This document shows positions 47,851 to 56,247 of a stretch of 64,000 bases of DNA, in pieces. The stretch spans positions 744,001 to 808,000 of the forward strand of contig NC_018681.1 of the NCBI RefSeq assembly GCF_000250675.2, written 5' to 3'. The position numbers and the translations under genes are program-made. Below the pieces are notes generated by a model. It saw nothing but the letters and a program-made list of their open reading frames with translations, was not told where the DNA came from and searched no databases. Position 1 is the stretch's first letter. Each line of letters starts with the position of its first letter. Origin of the DNA: Nocardia brasiliensis ATCC 700358. Lineage in GTDB: Bacteria > Actinomycetota > Actinomycetes > Mycobacteriales > Mycobacteriaceae.

Positions 47851-50253
47851 TCATTCGATGAGGGCGACGGATGCGATCCGGTGCAACGTGAAGTGCCGGA
47901 TCGCCCCCGTCACCGGGTCCAGCGCATCCAGCTGGCCGTTGCCCACCTTGAGCGGCTCCACCACGCGCTGCGTCGCGACGCCCTGCGCGTCCACGTAGCC
48001 GATATTGACCGGCCGGCGCACCCGCGCCGCCAATTGCAGCAGCGCCAGCGTCGCGGCGGTGTTGGTCCGGGTGCCGTCCGTGCGGACCGCTTGCGCCGAG
48101 CGGGCACTGGTAGCGCGTTCGGCCGCTCGCAGCTCGGTGACGAGCAGCTCCAGCTGTTCGGTGCTCGGCGGCGTCGGCCGCCACGGCTGCCTGGCATTGG
48201 GCCGGATGGAAATCCGCGCGCCCCGCTGCCGCAGATCCACGATGACGCCCGCCGAATCCTCGCCCGCGGGTGCGAAACCGGCCGACCGCAGCTGCTCGAG
48301 CACCTCGCCGAGCGGCGCCTGCGCGATGGCGACCGTCGGCGCGATCGCGCGCAGCGCCAGCGTGCCCGCCACCGGTGCGGCCAGCACCTGGGCCAGCAGG
48401 GCCGGGTCGTCGCTGCGCAGGAACGACTGCGCCATCCCCGCCCGCAGCTGCCCGTGCCGCCGCGCCACATCGTCGATCAGGTAGGTGAGCGCCTGCGGAA
48501 TCGGCGTCCGCGAGTGCTTGGTGAACAGCGCGTGCAGTTCGGCCGCGGTCAAGCCGGCGTCGAGCGCCCGCCGCACCGAGGTCTCACTGATCCGGTAAAC
48601 CGTTGCGGCGCCCGCGGATTCGACATCGGCGACGAGTGCGACCCGATGCTGCAATTCGGCGGTCAGCGGGCCGGGCGCGATCACCGTGAGATCGGCTTGG
48701 ACCAGCACATGGTCGACCGGGGCGGGCAGCGCCGCCTCCATCTCCGCCTCGGCGTCGGCCGCGCTGCTCGCTTCGCCGTGCAGCAGCGCCCGCGCCGCGG
48801 AGCCGAGCGCGTCGCGCCCGACGAAGCCGAGCGCGGCCGCCTCGGCAAGGGTGTGCTCGACCGCCTCGAGCCGGAAGTGCCTGCGCCAGCGCGGTTGTCG
48901 CCACGCGAGCACCCGGCCGATATCGGCGGGCGGGAGGGCACTGCCGGACGGATACTCGGCGAGCAGGCCGAGGATGGCGTGGCGGTCGCGCGGCGCGTGC
49001 GGGTTACGCAGCTCGAGCGCGAGCGCCGCGAGCGGTTTGTCGTTGGCGTCGCGCATGCCGATCATCCATGGCATCCGGTCCAATTCGAGCCAGGCGATGG
49101 CCAGGGCCGCCCAGCGCCGGGCGAGCGGAGCCTCCAGCCACGCCTCCACGGCAGGGGTCGGCGCCCAGAAATCGTCGGTCGAATCGAGCTCCGGCGGCGG
49201 GTCCGGCAAACCCTTTTCGATCAGTTTCGCGGCGGCCAGCAGCTCGACCAGCAAACCGGCGCGCGGCTCGTCGATCCCGGTCTGCTTGGCGACGCGGCGC
49301 AATTCGCGCACGCCGAGTCCGCCGGCGCGCAACGCGGGCGCGGGCGCCTGCCCGAGCGCGTCGATGATCGCGGCGCAGTGCCGCAGCAGCTCACCCACCT
49401 CACCGGCGGCCACCGCGTTCACCTCGGCGGAGGTGTGCTTCTTGGCTTTCGGCTTGGGCGGGGTCAACGCGTGCGGGTGCGTCACGGGTTCGTTGCGCAG
49501 CACCTGGCCGACCGTGACCGGCAGTTCCACCGTCTCGTCATCGATGCGGTGCACCAGTCTGCGGGCGAGTAGCTGCTGGATCGGCCGGTCCGCCGGGGTG
49601 CCCGGTGCGGCATCCTTCGTGCGCCCCCGCGGGCCCGTGGTGGCCAGCTTGTCCAGCAGTGCCCTGGCGGCGGCGGGGAGCTCGGGCAGCGCCGCGCGTA
49701 CCTCGGGTTCGGTGAGAGCGTCGGGGATCTCGGTGGTGCTGCCGATCGGCCACGGCAGCGCCTCGACCGCCGCGGTGACCAGATGCAGTTCGTCCTCGAC
49801 GAGCCAGACCAGCGCGCGATCGGTCAACCTGGTGAGCGCCGCGTCGATCGCCGCCGCGCTCACGCGTTCGTTCAGCTGCACGTGCAACTCGGCGCGGCGC
49901 AGCGGCGCGCCGTTGCTCTCGGTGCGCGTCACCCCGTGCACGGCAAGGGTTTCCAGGATCGCGAAATCGAGGGTGTCCAGGTCGTCGGTGGCGCGCAGCA
50001 CCGAGGCACGCTGCTCGGCGCGCGCGGCGAGCACCGCCATCGAGGACGGCAGCGGCACGGCCAGATCGGGCCGGAGTTCGAGCAGCGTCACCAATTGGGC
50101 ATCACTACGTGCACCGAGCCAGCTGGCAAGGGAGGTCGAGGGCTTGCCCGCCTCTCCGCGACTTCTGCCGGTCCCGGGTGCCCCGGGACTTGCGCTGCGG
50201 GCCGGTGGTTCGGTGCTTGGCTTGGTTTCGGGCGTGCCCGACGAGTTACCCAT
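47851..50253 (-). CDS. Helicase-associated protein (Helicase_C_3 / Rv0862c-like)
   Basis: 800 residues. The N-terminal two thirds contain repeated winged-helix-like units (LDTLDFAILETLAVHG..., RRAELHVQLNERVSAAAIDAALTRLTDRALV). The region ~525-640 carries the XPB/Ssl2 helicase-C-terminal-like block VLVQADLTVIAPGPLTAELQHRVALVADVESAGAATVYRISETSVRRALDAGLTAAEL. A WYL-like C-terminus (RRPVNIGYVDAQGVATQRVVEPLKVGNGQLDALDPVTGAIRHFTLHRIASV) closes the protein. No Walker A is seen, so it is probably a partner or regulator and not a helicase itself. In M. tuberculosis it is remembered directly beside the XPB gene. Confidence 0.85.
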   Translation of the reverse strand: MGNSSGTPETKPSTEPPARSASPGAPGTGRSRGEAGKPSTSLASWLGARSDAQLVTLLELRPDLAVPLPSSMAVLAARAEQRASVLRATDDLDTLDFAILETLAVHGVTRTESNGAPLRRAELHVQLNERVSAAAIDAALTRLTDRALVWLVEDELHLVTAAVEALPWPIGSTTEIPDALTEPEVRAALPELPAAARALLDKLATTGPRGRTKDAAPGTPADRPIQQLLARRLVHRIDDETVELPVTVGQVLRNEPVTHPHALTPPKPKAKKHTSAEVNAVAAGEVGELLRHCAAIIDALGQAPAPALRAGGLGVRELRRVAKQTGIDEPRAGLLVELLAAAKLIEKGLPDPPPELDSTDDFWAPTPAVEAWLEAPLARRWAALAIAWLELDRMPWMIGMRDANDKPLAALALELRNPHAPRDRHAILGLLAEYPSGSALPPADIGRVLAWRQPRWRRHFRLEAVEHTLAEAAALGFVGRDALGSAARALLHGEASSAADAEAEMEAALPAPVDHVLVQADLTVIAPGPLTAELQHRVALVADVESAGAATVYRISETSVRRALDAGLTAAELHALFTKHSRTPIPQALTYLIDDVARRHGQLRAGMAQSFLRSDDPALLAQVLAAPVAGTLALRAIAPTVAIAQAPLGEVLEQLRSAGFAPAGEDSAGVIVDLRQRGARISIRPNARQPWRPTPPSTEQLELLVTELRAAERATSARSAQAVRTDGTRTNTAATLALLQLAARVRRPVNIGYVDAQGVATQRVVEPLKVGNGQLDALDPVTGAIRHFTLHRIASVALIE

Positions 50254-50353
50254 GTGCTCCCGAGATCAGTCGTTTCGTCTCATGCCGATCCTTACCAGCC
50301 TAATAGGCAGCGGCGAAGTTGCTCGGCGAGCGGGACATGCCAGAATGGGGGCC

Positions 50354-50542
50354 GTGGTGAACAAATCGAAGAAACCGTATGTCGACAACGGTTGGCCCAA
50401 GGTCGCCGATGGTGACCACGCGGTCACCGAACTCTCGTCGACCCGTTCCGGTGGGCTCTCGCCGTACGGTGAGGACACCGAGTTTCCGGTCCCGGCGGAT
50501 CAGCTGCCCTACATGCACCCGAACACGGTGATCAACCGCTGA
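50354..50542 (+). CDS. Small conserved protein (Rv0863-like)
   Basis: 62 residues from GTG 50354 (also possible: ATG 50345, GTG 50357). The core KKPYVDNGWPKVADGDHAV and the ending PADQLPYMHPNTVINR resemble the small M. tuberculosis protein that follows the helicase-associated gene. No membrane span or signal. CAGAAT lies seven bases before the GTG at 50354, consistent with a leaderless transcript. Divergent from the helicase-associated gene. Function unknown. Confidence 0.72.
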   Translation: MVNKSKKPYVDNGWPKVADGDHAVTELSSTRSGGLSPYGEDTEFPVPADQLPYMHPNTVINR

Positions 50543-50568
50543 TCTCCGGACGGAAAGTCCGCAGATAC

Positions 50569-50607
50569 GAAGAAGGGCCCCCATCCGAGGATGTGGGGCC
50601 CTTCTTC
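50569..50607. terminator. Bidirectional terminator before the Rpf gene
   Basis: GAAGAAGGGCCCC (50569-50581) pairs perfectly with GGGGCCCTTCTTC (50595-50607); the loop contains a further ATCC/GGAT pairing. A- and T-rich ends on both sides serve the two convergent genes. Confidence 0.9.
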
Positions 50608-50616
50608 ATGAGTACC

Positions 50617-51249
50617 TCAGGAGGGAAGCAGTCCCTTGTTGGCCTCGTAGAAGTTCACGATGTTCGGGTCCAGCTTGGTGCCGCTGGCCTTGGCGGCGTT
50701 GAAGAAGTCGAAGGCTTCCTTGGGCACCTGGACGCCCTGGCCTTGCACGACCGCGAGGGCGCGGTCGACCGCGTTGAAGACTTCCTGAGTGCTGTCCGGC
50801 GCGGCCTGAGCGGCCTGCGGCGCGGGCTCGGGGTTCCAGCGCGGGGTTTCGCTGGTGGTGGGCGCGGAGCGCGGCGTGGGGGCGCTGCTGAGGCCGAGGT
50901 TGGCCGAGCAGCTGGGCCAGGCACCCCAACCCTGCGAGGCGAGCACCTTCTCGGCGACCGCGATCTGCTGTTCGCGGGTGGCCTGGTTGGCGTTGGCCGC
51001 GTACTCGCCGCCGCCGTGGGCCTTCCAGGTGCTGGGCGAGAACTGAAGTCCGCCTTGGAAACCGTTGCCGTTGTTGATGCCCCAGTTACCGCCGGCCTCA
51101 CACTGTGCGAGGCGATCCCAGTCGGAGTCGGGTGCCGCGCTGGCGTTGCCTGCGAGGGCCACACCTGCGGTGCCCATGATCGCGCCGGTCACGGCGACCT
51201 TGGCTACCGTGCGACCGGTCGAGCTTGGCTTGCGATGGCGTCCACTCAT
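50617..51249 (-). CDS. rpfA: Resuscitation-promoting factor, RpfA-like
   Basis: 210 residues from ATG 51249 (GAGGAAG upstream; the ATG at 51288 lies in the leader RNA). The signal peptide contains TGRTVAKVAVTGAIMGTAGVALAGNASA-type sequence with cleavage near ASA-APD. The Rpf transglycosylase domain spans about 43-115: DWDRLAQCEAGGNW (catalytic Glu), GFQGGLQFSPSTW and AWPSCS (disulphide). After a Pro/Ala linker a helical C-terminus follows instead of a LysM domain. It cleaves peptidoglycan and wakes dormant cells. A probable c-di-AMP riboswitch precedes it. Confidence 0.93.
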   Translation of the reverse strand: MSGRHRKPSSTGRTVAKVAVTGAIMGTAGVALAGNASAAPDSDWDRLAQCEAGGNWGINNGNGFQGGLQFSPSTWKAHGGGEYAANANQATREQQIAVAEKVLASQGWGAWPSCSANLGLSSAPTPRSAPTTSETPRWNPEPAPQAAQAAPDSTQEVFNAVDRALAVVQGQGVQVPKEAFDFFNAAKASGTKLDPNIVNFYEANKGLLPS

Positions 51250-51261
51250 ATCGGGTTCGTC

Positions 51262-51445
51262 TTCCTCTCGGCGCACCTGCGAGGTCATCGATCGGGCTGG
51301 ACTGAGAGGTCGTCATGCCCGCCCTCGCCCCTACGTTTCCGTCGGGGGTCCGGTACCCGCGGGGCGAGGTTCGGTGCGGCGGGCCGGTGGTAGCCGGTCG
51401 TCCCGGCTGGATAAGACCGTACGTCGATCCCGGCGAAAAATCACC
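51262..51445 (-). ncRNA. Probable c-di-AMP riboswitch (ydaO/yuaA) upstream of rpfA
   Basis: The minus-strand leader contains GCCGGGACGACCGG (near 51394-51407), GAACCTCGCCCCGCGGGT, GGGCGGGCATGACGACC, and near the end CCCGATCGATGACCTCGCAGG followed by GAGAGGAAG. The last part strongly resembles the 3' end of actinobacterial c-di-AMP riboswitches (GTCAGCTAACCTCGCAGG..GAGAGGAAG), which are known to precede rpf genes in mycobacteria and Streptomyces. Structure was not folded; the boundaries are approximate. Confidence 0.6.
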
Positions 51446-51654
51446 ATTTGGTAACCGGCGTGTACGAGCGGGTCTCGGTGCGGTATCAGAGCGGGCGAAA
51501 GACCTTCTCCGCAGCTAGAAGCAGTGCCGTCCGGCCAGTGTCGGGCCGTCACCGGTCCGTGACCTCCCCGTTATGTGACGAGGATCACAACTGGGATTCG
51601 GTAACGAAAGGCTCGGGTAACCGGTTCGTACCCCGGCGGTCGGACGCGGTTGGG
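51446..51654. other. Upstream region of rpfA
   Basis: About 210 bases between the riboswitch-like leader and the small membrane-protein gene. It should hold the rpfA promoter. It contains TGTGATCCTCGTCACA on the minus strand (plus 51575-51590), which resembles a CRP-type site (TGTGA..N6..TCACA). No gene was seen. Confidence 0.45.
51575..51590 (-). promoter_or_regulatory. CRP-like site upstream of rpfA
   Basis: The inverted sequence TGTGATCCTCGTCACA has perfect TGTGA and TCACA arms with a 6-base spacer, the classical cAMP-receptor-protein geometry. In mycobacteria rpfA is known to be under cAMP-CRP control. Position roughly 330 bases upstream of the start codon, ahead of the riboswitch. Confidence 0.6.
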
Positions 51655-51885
51655 TCAGCGCGAACGCCGACCGGCGCGCAGCGCGTAGACCACCGCGACC
51701 AGCAGGCCCAGCGGCACGAGCATCGCGCCGAAGTAGAGCCACAGCCCCGGCGTCGCGTCGGACAGCACCGGGATCAGGAAGATCGCGAAGATCGCCAGCA
51801 ATCCCAGCGCGAACAGGCTCAGCGCGACCTGTAGCAACCAGTCACCCGGCTTGCGCGGCGGGGGCGGAGCGGAAGGGTTCGTCAC
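51655..51885 (-). CDS. Small two-span membrane protein
   Basis: 76 residues from GTG 51885; TACGGT six bases upstream suggests a leaderless start. A proline-rich N-terminus (NPSAPPPPRKPGDW) is followed by two hydrophobic helices: LLQVALSLFALGLLAIFAIFLIPVL and WLYFGAMLVPLGLLVAVVYAL, then a basic RAGRRSR end. Function unknown. It is divergent from the cold-shock gene, an arrangement also remembered in M. tuberculosis beside the cspB gene. Confidence 0.7.
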   Translation of the reverse strand: MTNPSAPPPPRKPGDWLLQVALSLFALGLLAIFAIFLIPVLSDATPGLWLYFGAMLVPLGLLVAVVYALRAGRRSR

Positions 51886-52086
51886 CGCACGACCGTAAAA
51901 CTGATGTGCTTGCGTTATTCGCACCGGGGTAGACTCGTAGGCACTCGCGTCCCGCATCCCTGCAGGGCGCGTTCTTTTCGCAAAGAGAAAAGAACCTGCT
52001 CGTGGCGCTGTGCCACAGCGGGTTCCGTGGACCAGTGTGCTCGGGCCGTCGGGGTCCGAGTTTTCGATGATGAACGGGTGAGCGCA

Positions 52087-52509
52087 GTGCCGACCGGCAG
52101 GGTGAAGTGGTACGACGTCGAAAAGGGCTTCGGCTTCCTTTCCCAGGACGAGGGGGAGGACGTCTACGTCCGGTCGTCCGCGCTGCCCGATGGCGTCGAA
52201 GGACTGAAGCCCGGGCAGCGCGTCGAATTCGGCATGGCCGCAGGCCGTCGTGGCCCGCAGGCGCTGAGCCTGAAACTGCTGGAGGCGCCGCCCTCGGTCC
52301 GGCAGGGCCAAGAGCGTGAGCGTGCCCGCAAGGAGCCCGTCGCGCGCCGGCACACGCCGGACGAACTGCACGGCATGGTCGAGGACATGATCACCCTGCT
52401 CGAGGCGACGGTACAGCCGGACCTGCGCAAGGGCCGCTACCCCGATCGCAAGACCGCGCAACGCATCTCAGAGGTCGTCCGCGCCGTCGCGCGCGAACTC
52501 GATCACTGA
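52087..52509 (+). CDS. cspB: Cold-shock-domain protein, CspB-like with C-terminal extension
   Basis: 140 residues from GTG 52087, chosen by the family start PTGRVKWYDVEKGFGFL; a GTG at 52078 is the alternative. The cold-shock domain (1-67) has both RNA-binding motifs: KGFGFLSQD and DVYVRSSAL. The extension (70-140), with HTPDELHGMVEDMITLLEATVQPDLRKGRYPDRKTAQRISEVVRAVARELDH, is shared with the mycobacterial long CspB. Probably an RNA chaperone. A very long hairpin lies 27 bases after the stop. Confidence 0.9.
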   Translation: MPTGRVKWYDVEKGFGFLSQDEGEDVYVRSSALPDGVEGLKPGQRVEFGMAAGRRGPQALSLKLLEAPPSVRQGQERERARKEPVARRHTPDELHGMVEDMITLLEATVQPDLRKGRYPDRKTAQRISEVVRAVARELDH

Positions 52510-52535
52510 ATTGTTGGCCGCGTGGCCGCGGCGTT

Positions 52536-52627
52536 GTTCGCGGCCCCTTAGTCTCGCGTCTCAGCTGTCGAGACTCGCGCCTGCGGCGCATGCGCTTCGA
52601 CAGCTGAGACGCGAGACGGCCGCGAAC
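52536..52627. repeat. Long hairpin: 21-bp perfect inverted repeat with outer 10-bp stem
   Basis: Inner arms 52551-52571 and 52597-52617 are perfect over 21 bases (starting GTCTCGCGTCTCAGCTGTCG). Outer arms GTTCGCGGCC (52536-52545) and GGCCGCGAAC (52618-52627) are also perfect, with a 5-base one-sided bulge between. The loop is 25 bases. Placed right after the cold-shock gene, so it can act as terminator, though it lacks a T-tract and is far longer than needed. Confidence 0.75.
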
Positions 52628-52829
52628 GGTCGCTCGTAAGACTCGCTCCGTGGTGGTGCTGTTCGGCGGTGAGGGGCGGTCGCTCGCAATACTTGCTTCG
52701 TCGTAGTGCTGTTACGGCGGTAAGTGGACGGTCGCTCGTAAGACTCGCTTTGTCGTGGTGCTGTTCGGCGGTGAGTGGGTGGGCGCTGGTAAGACTCGCT
52801 CCGTGGTGGTGCTGGCGGCGATGAGTGGT
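52627..52829. repeat. Four tandem repeats of about 51 bp
   Basis: Copies begin at 52627, 52677, 52729 and 52780. The shared pattern starts CGGTCGCTCGTAAGACTCGCT, then (T/C)CGT(G/C)GT(G/A)GTGCTGTT, CGGCGGTGAG, with ~80-90% identity between copies. The period (50-52) is near 17 codons, and the minus strand is open through copies (SESYERP-type peptide), but no start signal or homologous gene is recognised. Copies 1 and 3 are the closest pair. Confidence 0.8.
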
Positions 52830-52859
52830 GCGGCGCTGCCGACTTTGGTCGGCCGCGCT

Positions 52860-53372
52860 CTACGGGGCCGTGCTGATGGACCAGGCGGCGTGCGGGAGGT
52901 AGAACTCCTTGCCGGTGTCCTTGTCCTTGGCCAGGATCGGCAGTTGCAGTTCGAGGCCGACGAGGCGCAGGTCCGGTTCGGGGCGGGACTCGATGGTGAC
53001 GGCCATGGCGCCCTGCGGGTAGTTGGTGTGGCTGATCACGCGATCGACTCGTTCCCCGTTGGGCAGCGCGTAGACGACCTGGGCCAGCCACGGCGCTTCG
53101 GCGATCTGCTTCGGCAGCGAGAGCTGCAGCGGGTAGTTCGGCGGCACCACGAGCTGCACGGTCTCGCCGTAGTGGCAATCCGCCATCTGCACCGAGCAAT
53201 ACACGTACGGCTCGACGGTGACGGTCTTGCCGTGCGCGTAGGCGGTGATCACCGGGTCTTTCTCGTCCGCGTTGCGGACCAGCACGACGAGCACGCCGAC
53301 GAAGGCGACGGTGACGACGAGCAGTCCGGCGCCGAGCAGGGCCACGACGGTGCGCGCGTTGAGCCGCTTCAC
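52860..53372 (-). CDS. DUF2771 exported protein
   Basis: 170 residues. One N-terminal membrane helix (TVVALLGAGLLVVTVAFVGVLVVLV, about 9-33) with a short basic inside start, then an extracytoplasmic domain of about 135 residues with one likely disulphide (YCSVQMADCHYGE) and the pattern VVPPNYPLQLSLPKQIAEAPWLAQVVYALPNGERVDR. This matches DUF2771, found next to an MFS gene in mycobacteria as here (Rv0875c/Rv0876c, from memory). Function unknown. It follows the MFS gene by 64 bases in the same direction. Confidence 0.85.
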   Translation of the reverse strand: MKRLNARTVVALLGAGLLVVTVAFVGVLVVLVRNADEKDPVITAYAHGKTVTVEPYVYCSVQMADCHYGETVQLVVPPNYPLQLSLPKQIAEAPWLAQVVYALPNGERVDRVISHTNYPQGAMAVTIESRPEPDLRLVGLELQLPILAKDKDTGKEFYLPHAAWSISTAP

Positions 53373-53436
53373 GCCGCTGCCTCGCCGCGGCGCGGGCCTG
53401 CCGTCGGCGCGGCCGCTGGGTCGAAGGTTCGCTCGC

Positions 53437-55305
53437 TCACTGGCTGGGATCTCCTATCCCTCGTTGGATATGTGTCGTTTCGCCCCCGGCAGCCCCCGGC
53501 TTGCGGTACGCGTTCGAAGTCTGTGGCATCGGCCTGGTCGCGGGAACTTCCTGTTCCGCGTGTTGCGGGCGATTTCCGCCGAGACCGGGCAGCAGCGAAT
53601 GGCCACGGTAGCTGACGAAGGTCTGCACCAACCCGACCACGAGCACCGCGGTGATCACCGCGAAGCCCTTCCAGTAGTCGGTCGGCAGCAGCACGCCGGC
53701 CGCGCCGCCGACCACCCAGCTGAGCTGCAACACGGTTTCGGACCGGCCGAAGCCGGACGCGATCGACTCCGGCGGCAGATCGTCCTGGATCAGCGCGTCC
53801 AGCGACACCTTCGCCAGCGCGCTCGTGCCCGCCGCGACCAGGGTGGCCAATGCGGCGCCGAGCAGGTTGTTGGTGAACGTGGCGAACAGCGCGACCAGGG
53901 CACAAGCCGCCGTGCAGCCGAGCACGATCAGCGACGGCCTGCCCAGCTTGATCCGGGCGCCGGTCGCATTGCCCGCGAAGTTGCCGATCGCGGCGGCGGC
54001 GCCGACCACGCCGAGCATCGCGGCCTGCTGCACCGGGCGGTGCTCGGTGGCCTTGGCGACGAAGGCGATGTAGAAGGTGAGGAACCCGGTCAGCACGCGG
54101 ATGGCGCTGTTGCCCCACAGGCCGGTCACCACCGAACGGCCCAGCGGCTGCCTGCGTTTGCGCGGCGGCACCGCGGATTCCTTGTCCGGCGAGAGCACTT
54201 CGGTGTGCGCGTCGGGGCCGTGATAGCTCAGCGTAGCGGGCACCTCGCCCTCGGTGACCTCCACCCAGGACGGGATGCGCAGGCTCAGATAGGTTCCGGC
54301 ACAGGCGATCAGCGTGGCGAAGATCAACGCGCCGTTGGACCCGGCGGCCATCGCGGCAATGCCCGCGATCGCACCAGCGCCGATCGTGCCGCCCACCAAG
54401 CCGAACACAGTGAGCCGAGAGTTGGTGCGCACCAAGTCGATATCGGGCGGTAGCACGCGCGGCGTCACCGCGCTCTTGAGCACCGAGAACGATTTACTGC
54501 CGACCATCATGCACAGGGCGAGCGGATACAGTGCCCAGCTGTCGAATTCGAGCACCAGCACCACCGCGACGACGGCGCGCAACGCGAACGAGGTGGCCAG
54601 CGCCACCCGCCGACCGTGCTGCAGCCGGTCGAGCATCGGCCCGATCAGCGGCGCGATCACCGCGAACGGCGCGATCGTGATCAGCAGGTACAGCGCGACT
54701 TTCGTCTTGCTCTCGGCGGTTGCGCTGGCGAAGAACAAGGTGTTGGCGAGGGCGACCGCGACCGCCGCGTCGAGGGCGAAGTTGGCCATCGTCGCATAGG
54801 TGAGGGCGGTCAGACCGGACTTGTCGGCCCCGTCGGCCTTCGCCGCGCGCTGGAAGGTGGCGATGCCCTTCTCGGTGAGTTCGCGGCCGCGCATCGCGGC
54901 GACCCGGGTGACCGTCAGCTTGCGCGGTACCCGCTGCGGGCCGGGCTGGGCGGGTTCGGCGCCGGCGTCGGCGGTCTCCGGTTGTTCGGGGAGCGGCTTG
55001 GTCGGCGGGGGCGGCGCGGCGAGCTCCGGCTCCGGTCCGTGCGGCGGTTGCGGGCGATGCGGGAAGACGCGGCGCGGTGCCCGCCCCGGCGGATCCTGCT
55101 GCCCCGCCGCCGCGGCCGGATGCCGCCTGGTCTCGGCCTGCGATCCGCCGAACCGATCGGGATCCAGCGGCGGCAACGGACCGCGGCGCGTCGGCGAGTT
55201 CGGCGGCGGATACCGGTCGAATCCGGGATGCCGTTCGATCGGCGGATACTCCCCACCGTCCCACCGATCACGGTCGGGACCGGAAGGTTCGCGGGGAGTA
55301 GTCAC
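53437..55305 (-). CDS. MFS transporter with long proline-rich N-terminus
   Basis: 622 residues from GTG 55305; CAGAAT lies seven bases upstream, suggesting a leaderless message. The first ~155 residues are a Pro/Arg-rich cytoplasmic tail. Twelve membrane helices follow in two halves, including GLTALTYATMANFALDAAVAVALANTLFF, LLITIAPFAVIAPLIGPMLDRLQHGRR (the MFS loop 2-3 motif D-R-GRR) and FGLVGGTIGAGAIAGIAAMAA. Substrate unknown. It forms an operon with the DUF2771 gene, so the two products may work together at the membrane. Confidence 0.88.
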   Translation of the reverse strand: MTTPREPSGPDRDRWDGGEYPPIERHPGFDRYPPPNSPTRRGPLPPLDPDRFGGSQAETRRHPAAAAGQQDPPGRAPRRVFPHRPQPPHGPEPELAAPPPPTKPLPEQPETADAGAEPAQPGPQRVPRKLTVTRVAAMRGRELTEKGIATFQRAAKADGADKSGLTALTYATMANFALDAAVAVALANTLFFASATAESKTKVALYLLITIAPFAVIAPLIGPMLDRLQHGRRVALATSFALRAVVAVVLVLEFDSWALYPLALCMMVGSKSFSVLKSAVTPRVLPPDIDLVRTNSRLTVFGLVGGTIGAGAIAGIAAMAAGSNGALIFATLIACAGTYLSLRIPSWVEVTEGEVPATLSYHGPDAHTEVLSPDKESAVPPRKRRQPLGRSVVTGLWGNSAIRVLTGFLTFYIAFVAKATEHRPVQQAAMLGVVGAAAAIGNFAGNATGARIKLGRPSLIVLGCTAACALVALFATFTNNLLGAALATLVAAGTSALAKVSLDALIQDDLPPESIASGFGRSETVLQLSWVVGGAAGVLLPTDYWKGFAVITAVLVVGLVQTFVSYRGHSLLPGLGGNRPQHAEQEVPATRPMPQTSNAYRKPGAAGGETTHIQRGIGDPSQ

Positions 55306-55467
55306 ATCCTCAATTCTGTCGTACTTCGCTGCTGGGCGTTCACTCGCGCTCGAAGGTGTCGGCGGAAGGTGACGTTTGTCGCGTCGCAAACGACAATGCA
55401 TACCCGCAGGCTGCCCGATCCGGCGAAGCGCAACCGAAATCGTGGTGAACTCGTCGCGCCGCCGGAC

Positions 55468-56247
55468 TCAGGCGGGCACGAAGCGGACCTCGAACATGCT
55501 CGGCCATTTCTTGCCCGCGAGCAGGAATCGATCGGTGCCGGGCAGCTGTGCGATCCCGTTCAGCGCGTCGCTGCCGGTGAGTACCCGGGCGGCCGCCGGA
55601 TACAGCGCGCTCGCATCGATGCGCGCGAGCACCTCACCGGAGTCGGGATCGAGGCGCAGGATCGTGTCGGTCGGCCAATCGTTGGCGTAGACGGAACCGT
55701 CCTCGGCGCAATCGAGCTCGTTGAGCCGGGCGCTCTGGTGGCTGGTCAGCCGGATCGAGTCGGTCGGCGCGAAGGTGACCGGATCACGGAAGGTCAGTGT
55801 GTCGGTGCCATCGCTCATGACCAGCCGGCCATTTCTTGTGCACAGCCCCCAGCCCTCGCCCTCGTACGGCACCCGGGCGCGTTCGGCCAAGGTGACCGGA
55901 TCCCGCGCGAAAGCCGTGTGCTCCTGCCAGGTGAGCTGCCACAGTGTGTCCCCGGCGACGGTGAGGCCCTCGCCGAAGAAGGGGGCGGGGAGATCGGTCC
56001 TGGCCAGTTGCTCGCCGGTGTGCACGTCCGTCGCGCGCACACTCGACGCGCCCGAGAGTCCGGTGCCTTCGTAGAGCACGTTGCCGTCGATCTCGAGGCC
56101 CTGGGTGAAGGCGGTCGGGTCATGCGGTCTGACGGCGACGACCTCGATCTTCAGCTCGGGTGTGGCCTCCTGTGCGGCGCCACAGCCACTGAAGATGACC
56201 AGACCGACCAGCAGACCGACAGCCAACGAACGCCGATTGCGTTTCAT
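55468..56247 (-). CDS. Glutaminyl-peptide cyclotransferase (plant/bacterial type), lipoprotein
   Basis: 259 residues. Signal peptide with lipobox: RRSLAVGLLVGLVIFSGC-GAA, so it is membrane-anchored outside. The mature part is a five-bladed beta-propeller typical of the QC family: RPHDPTAFTQGLEIDG, LYEGTGLSGASSVR, FFGEGLTVAGDTLWQLTWQEHTAF, YEGEGWGLC, LNELDCAEDGSVYANDWPTDTILRLDPDSGEV and LNGIAQLPGTDRFLLAGKKWPSMFEVRF. It converts N-terminal glutamine to pyroglutamate. TACATT sits seven bases before the ATG; no ribosome site, so the message is probably leaderless. Confidence 0.92.
   Translation of the reverse strand: MKRNRRSLAVGLLVGLVIFSGCGAAQEATPELKIEVVAVRPHDPTAFTQGLEIDGNVLYEGTGLSGASSVRATDVHTGEQLARTDLPAPFFGEGLTVAGDTLWQLTWQEHTAFARDPVTLAERARVPYEGEGWGLCTRNGRLVMSDGTDTLTFRDPVTFAPTDSIRLTSHQSARLNELDCAEDGSVYANDWPTDTILRLDPDSGEVLARIDASALYPAAARVLTGSDALNGIAQLPGTDRFLLAGKKWPSMFEVRFVPA

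Noticed and set aside
48686..50542. Long plus-strand frame leading into the Rv0863-like gene
   Set aside because: Only the last ~62 codons look coding; the rest is antisense to the helicase-associated gene.
52627..52829. CRISPR array
   Set aside because: The repeats are contiguous at ~51 bp with no unique spacers, and no cas genes are present.
52561..53199. Minus-strand frame reading SESYERP-type repeats through the 51-bp repeats
   Set aside because: It overlaps the DUF2771 gene in another frame and has no start site; the repeats are better treated as DNA repeats.
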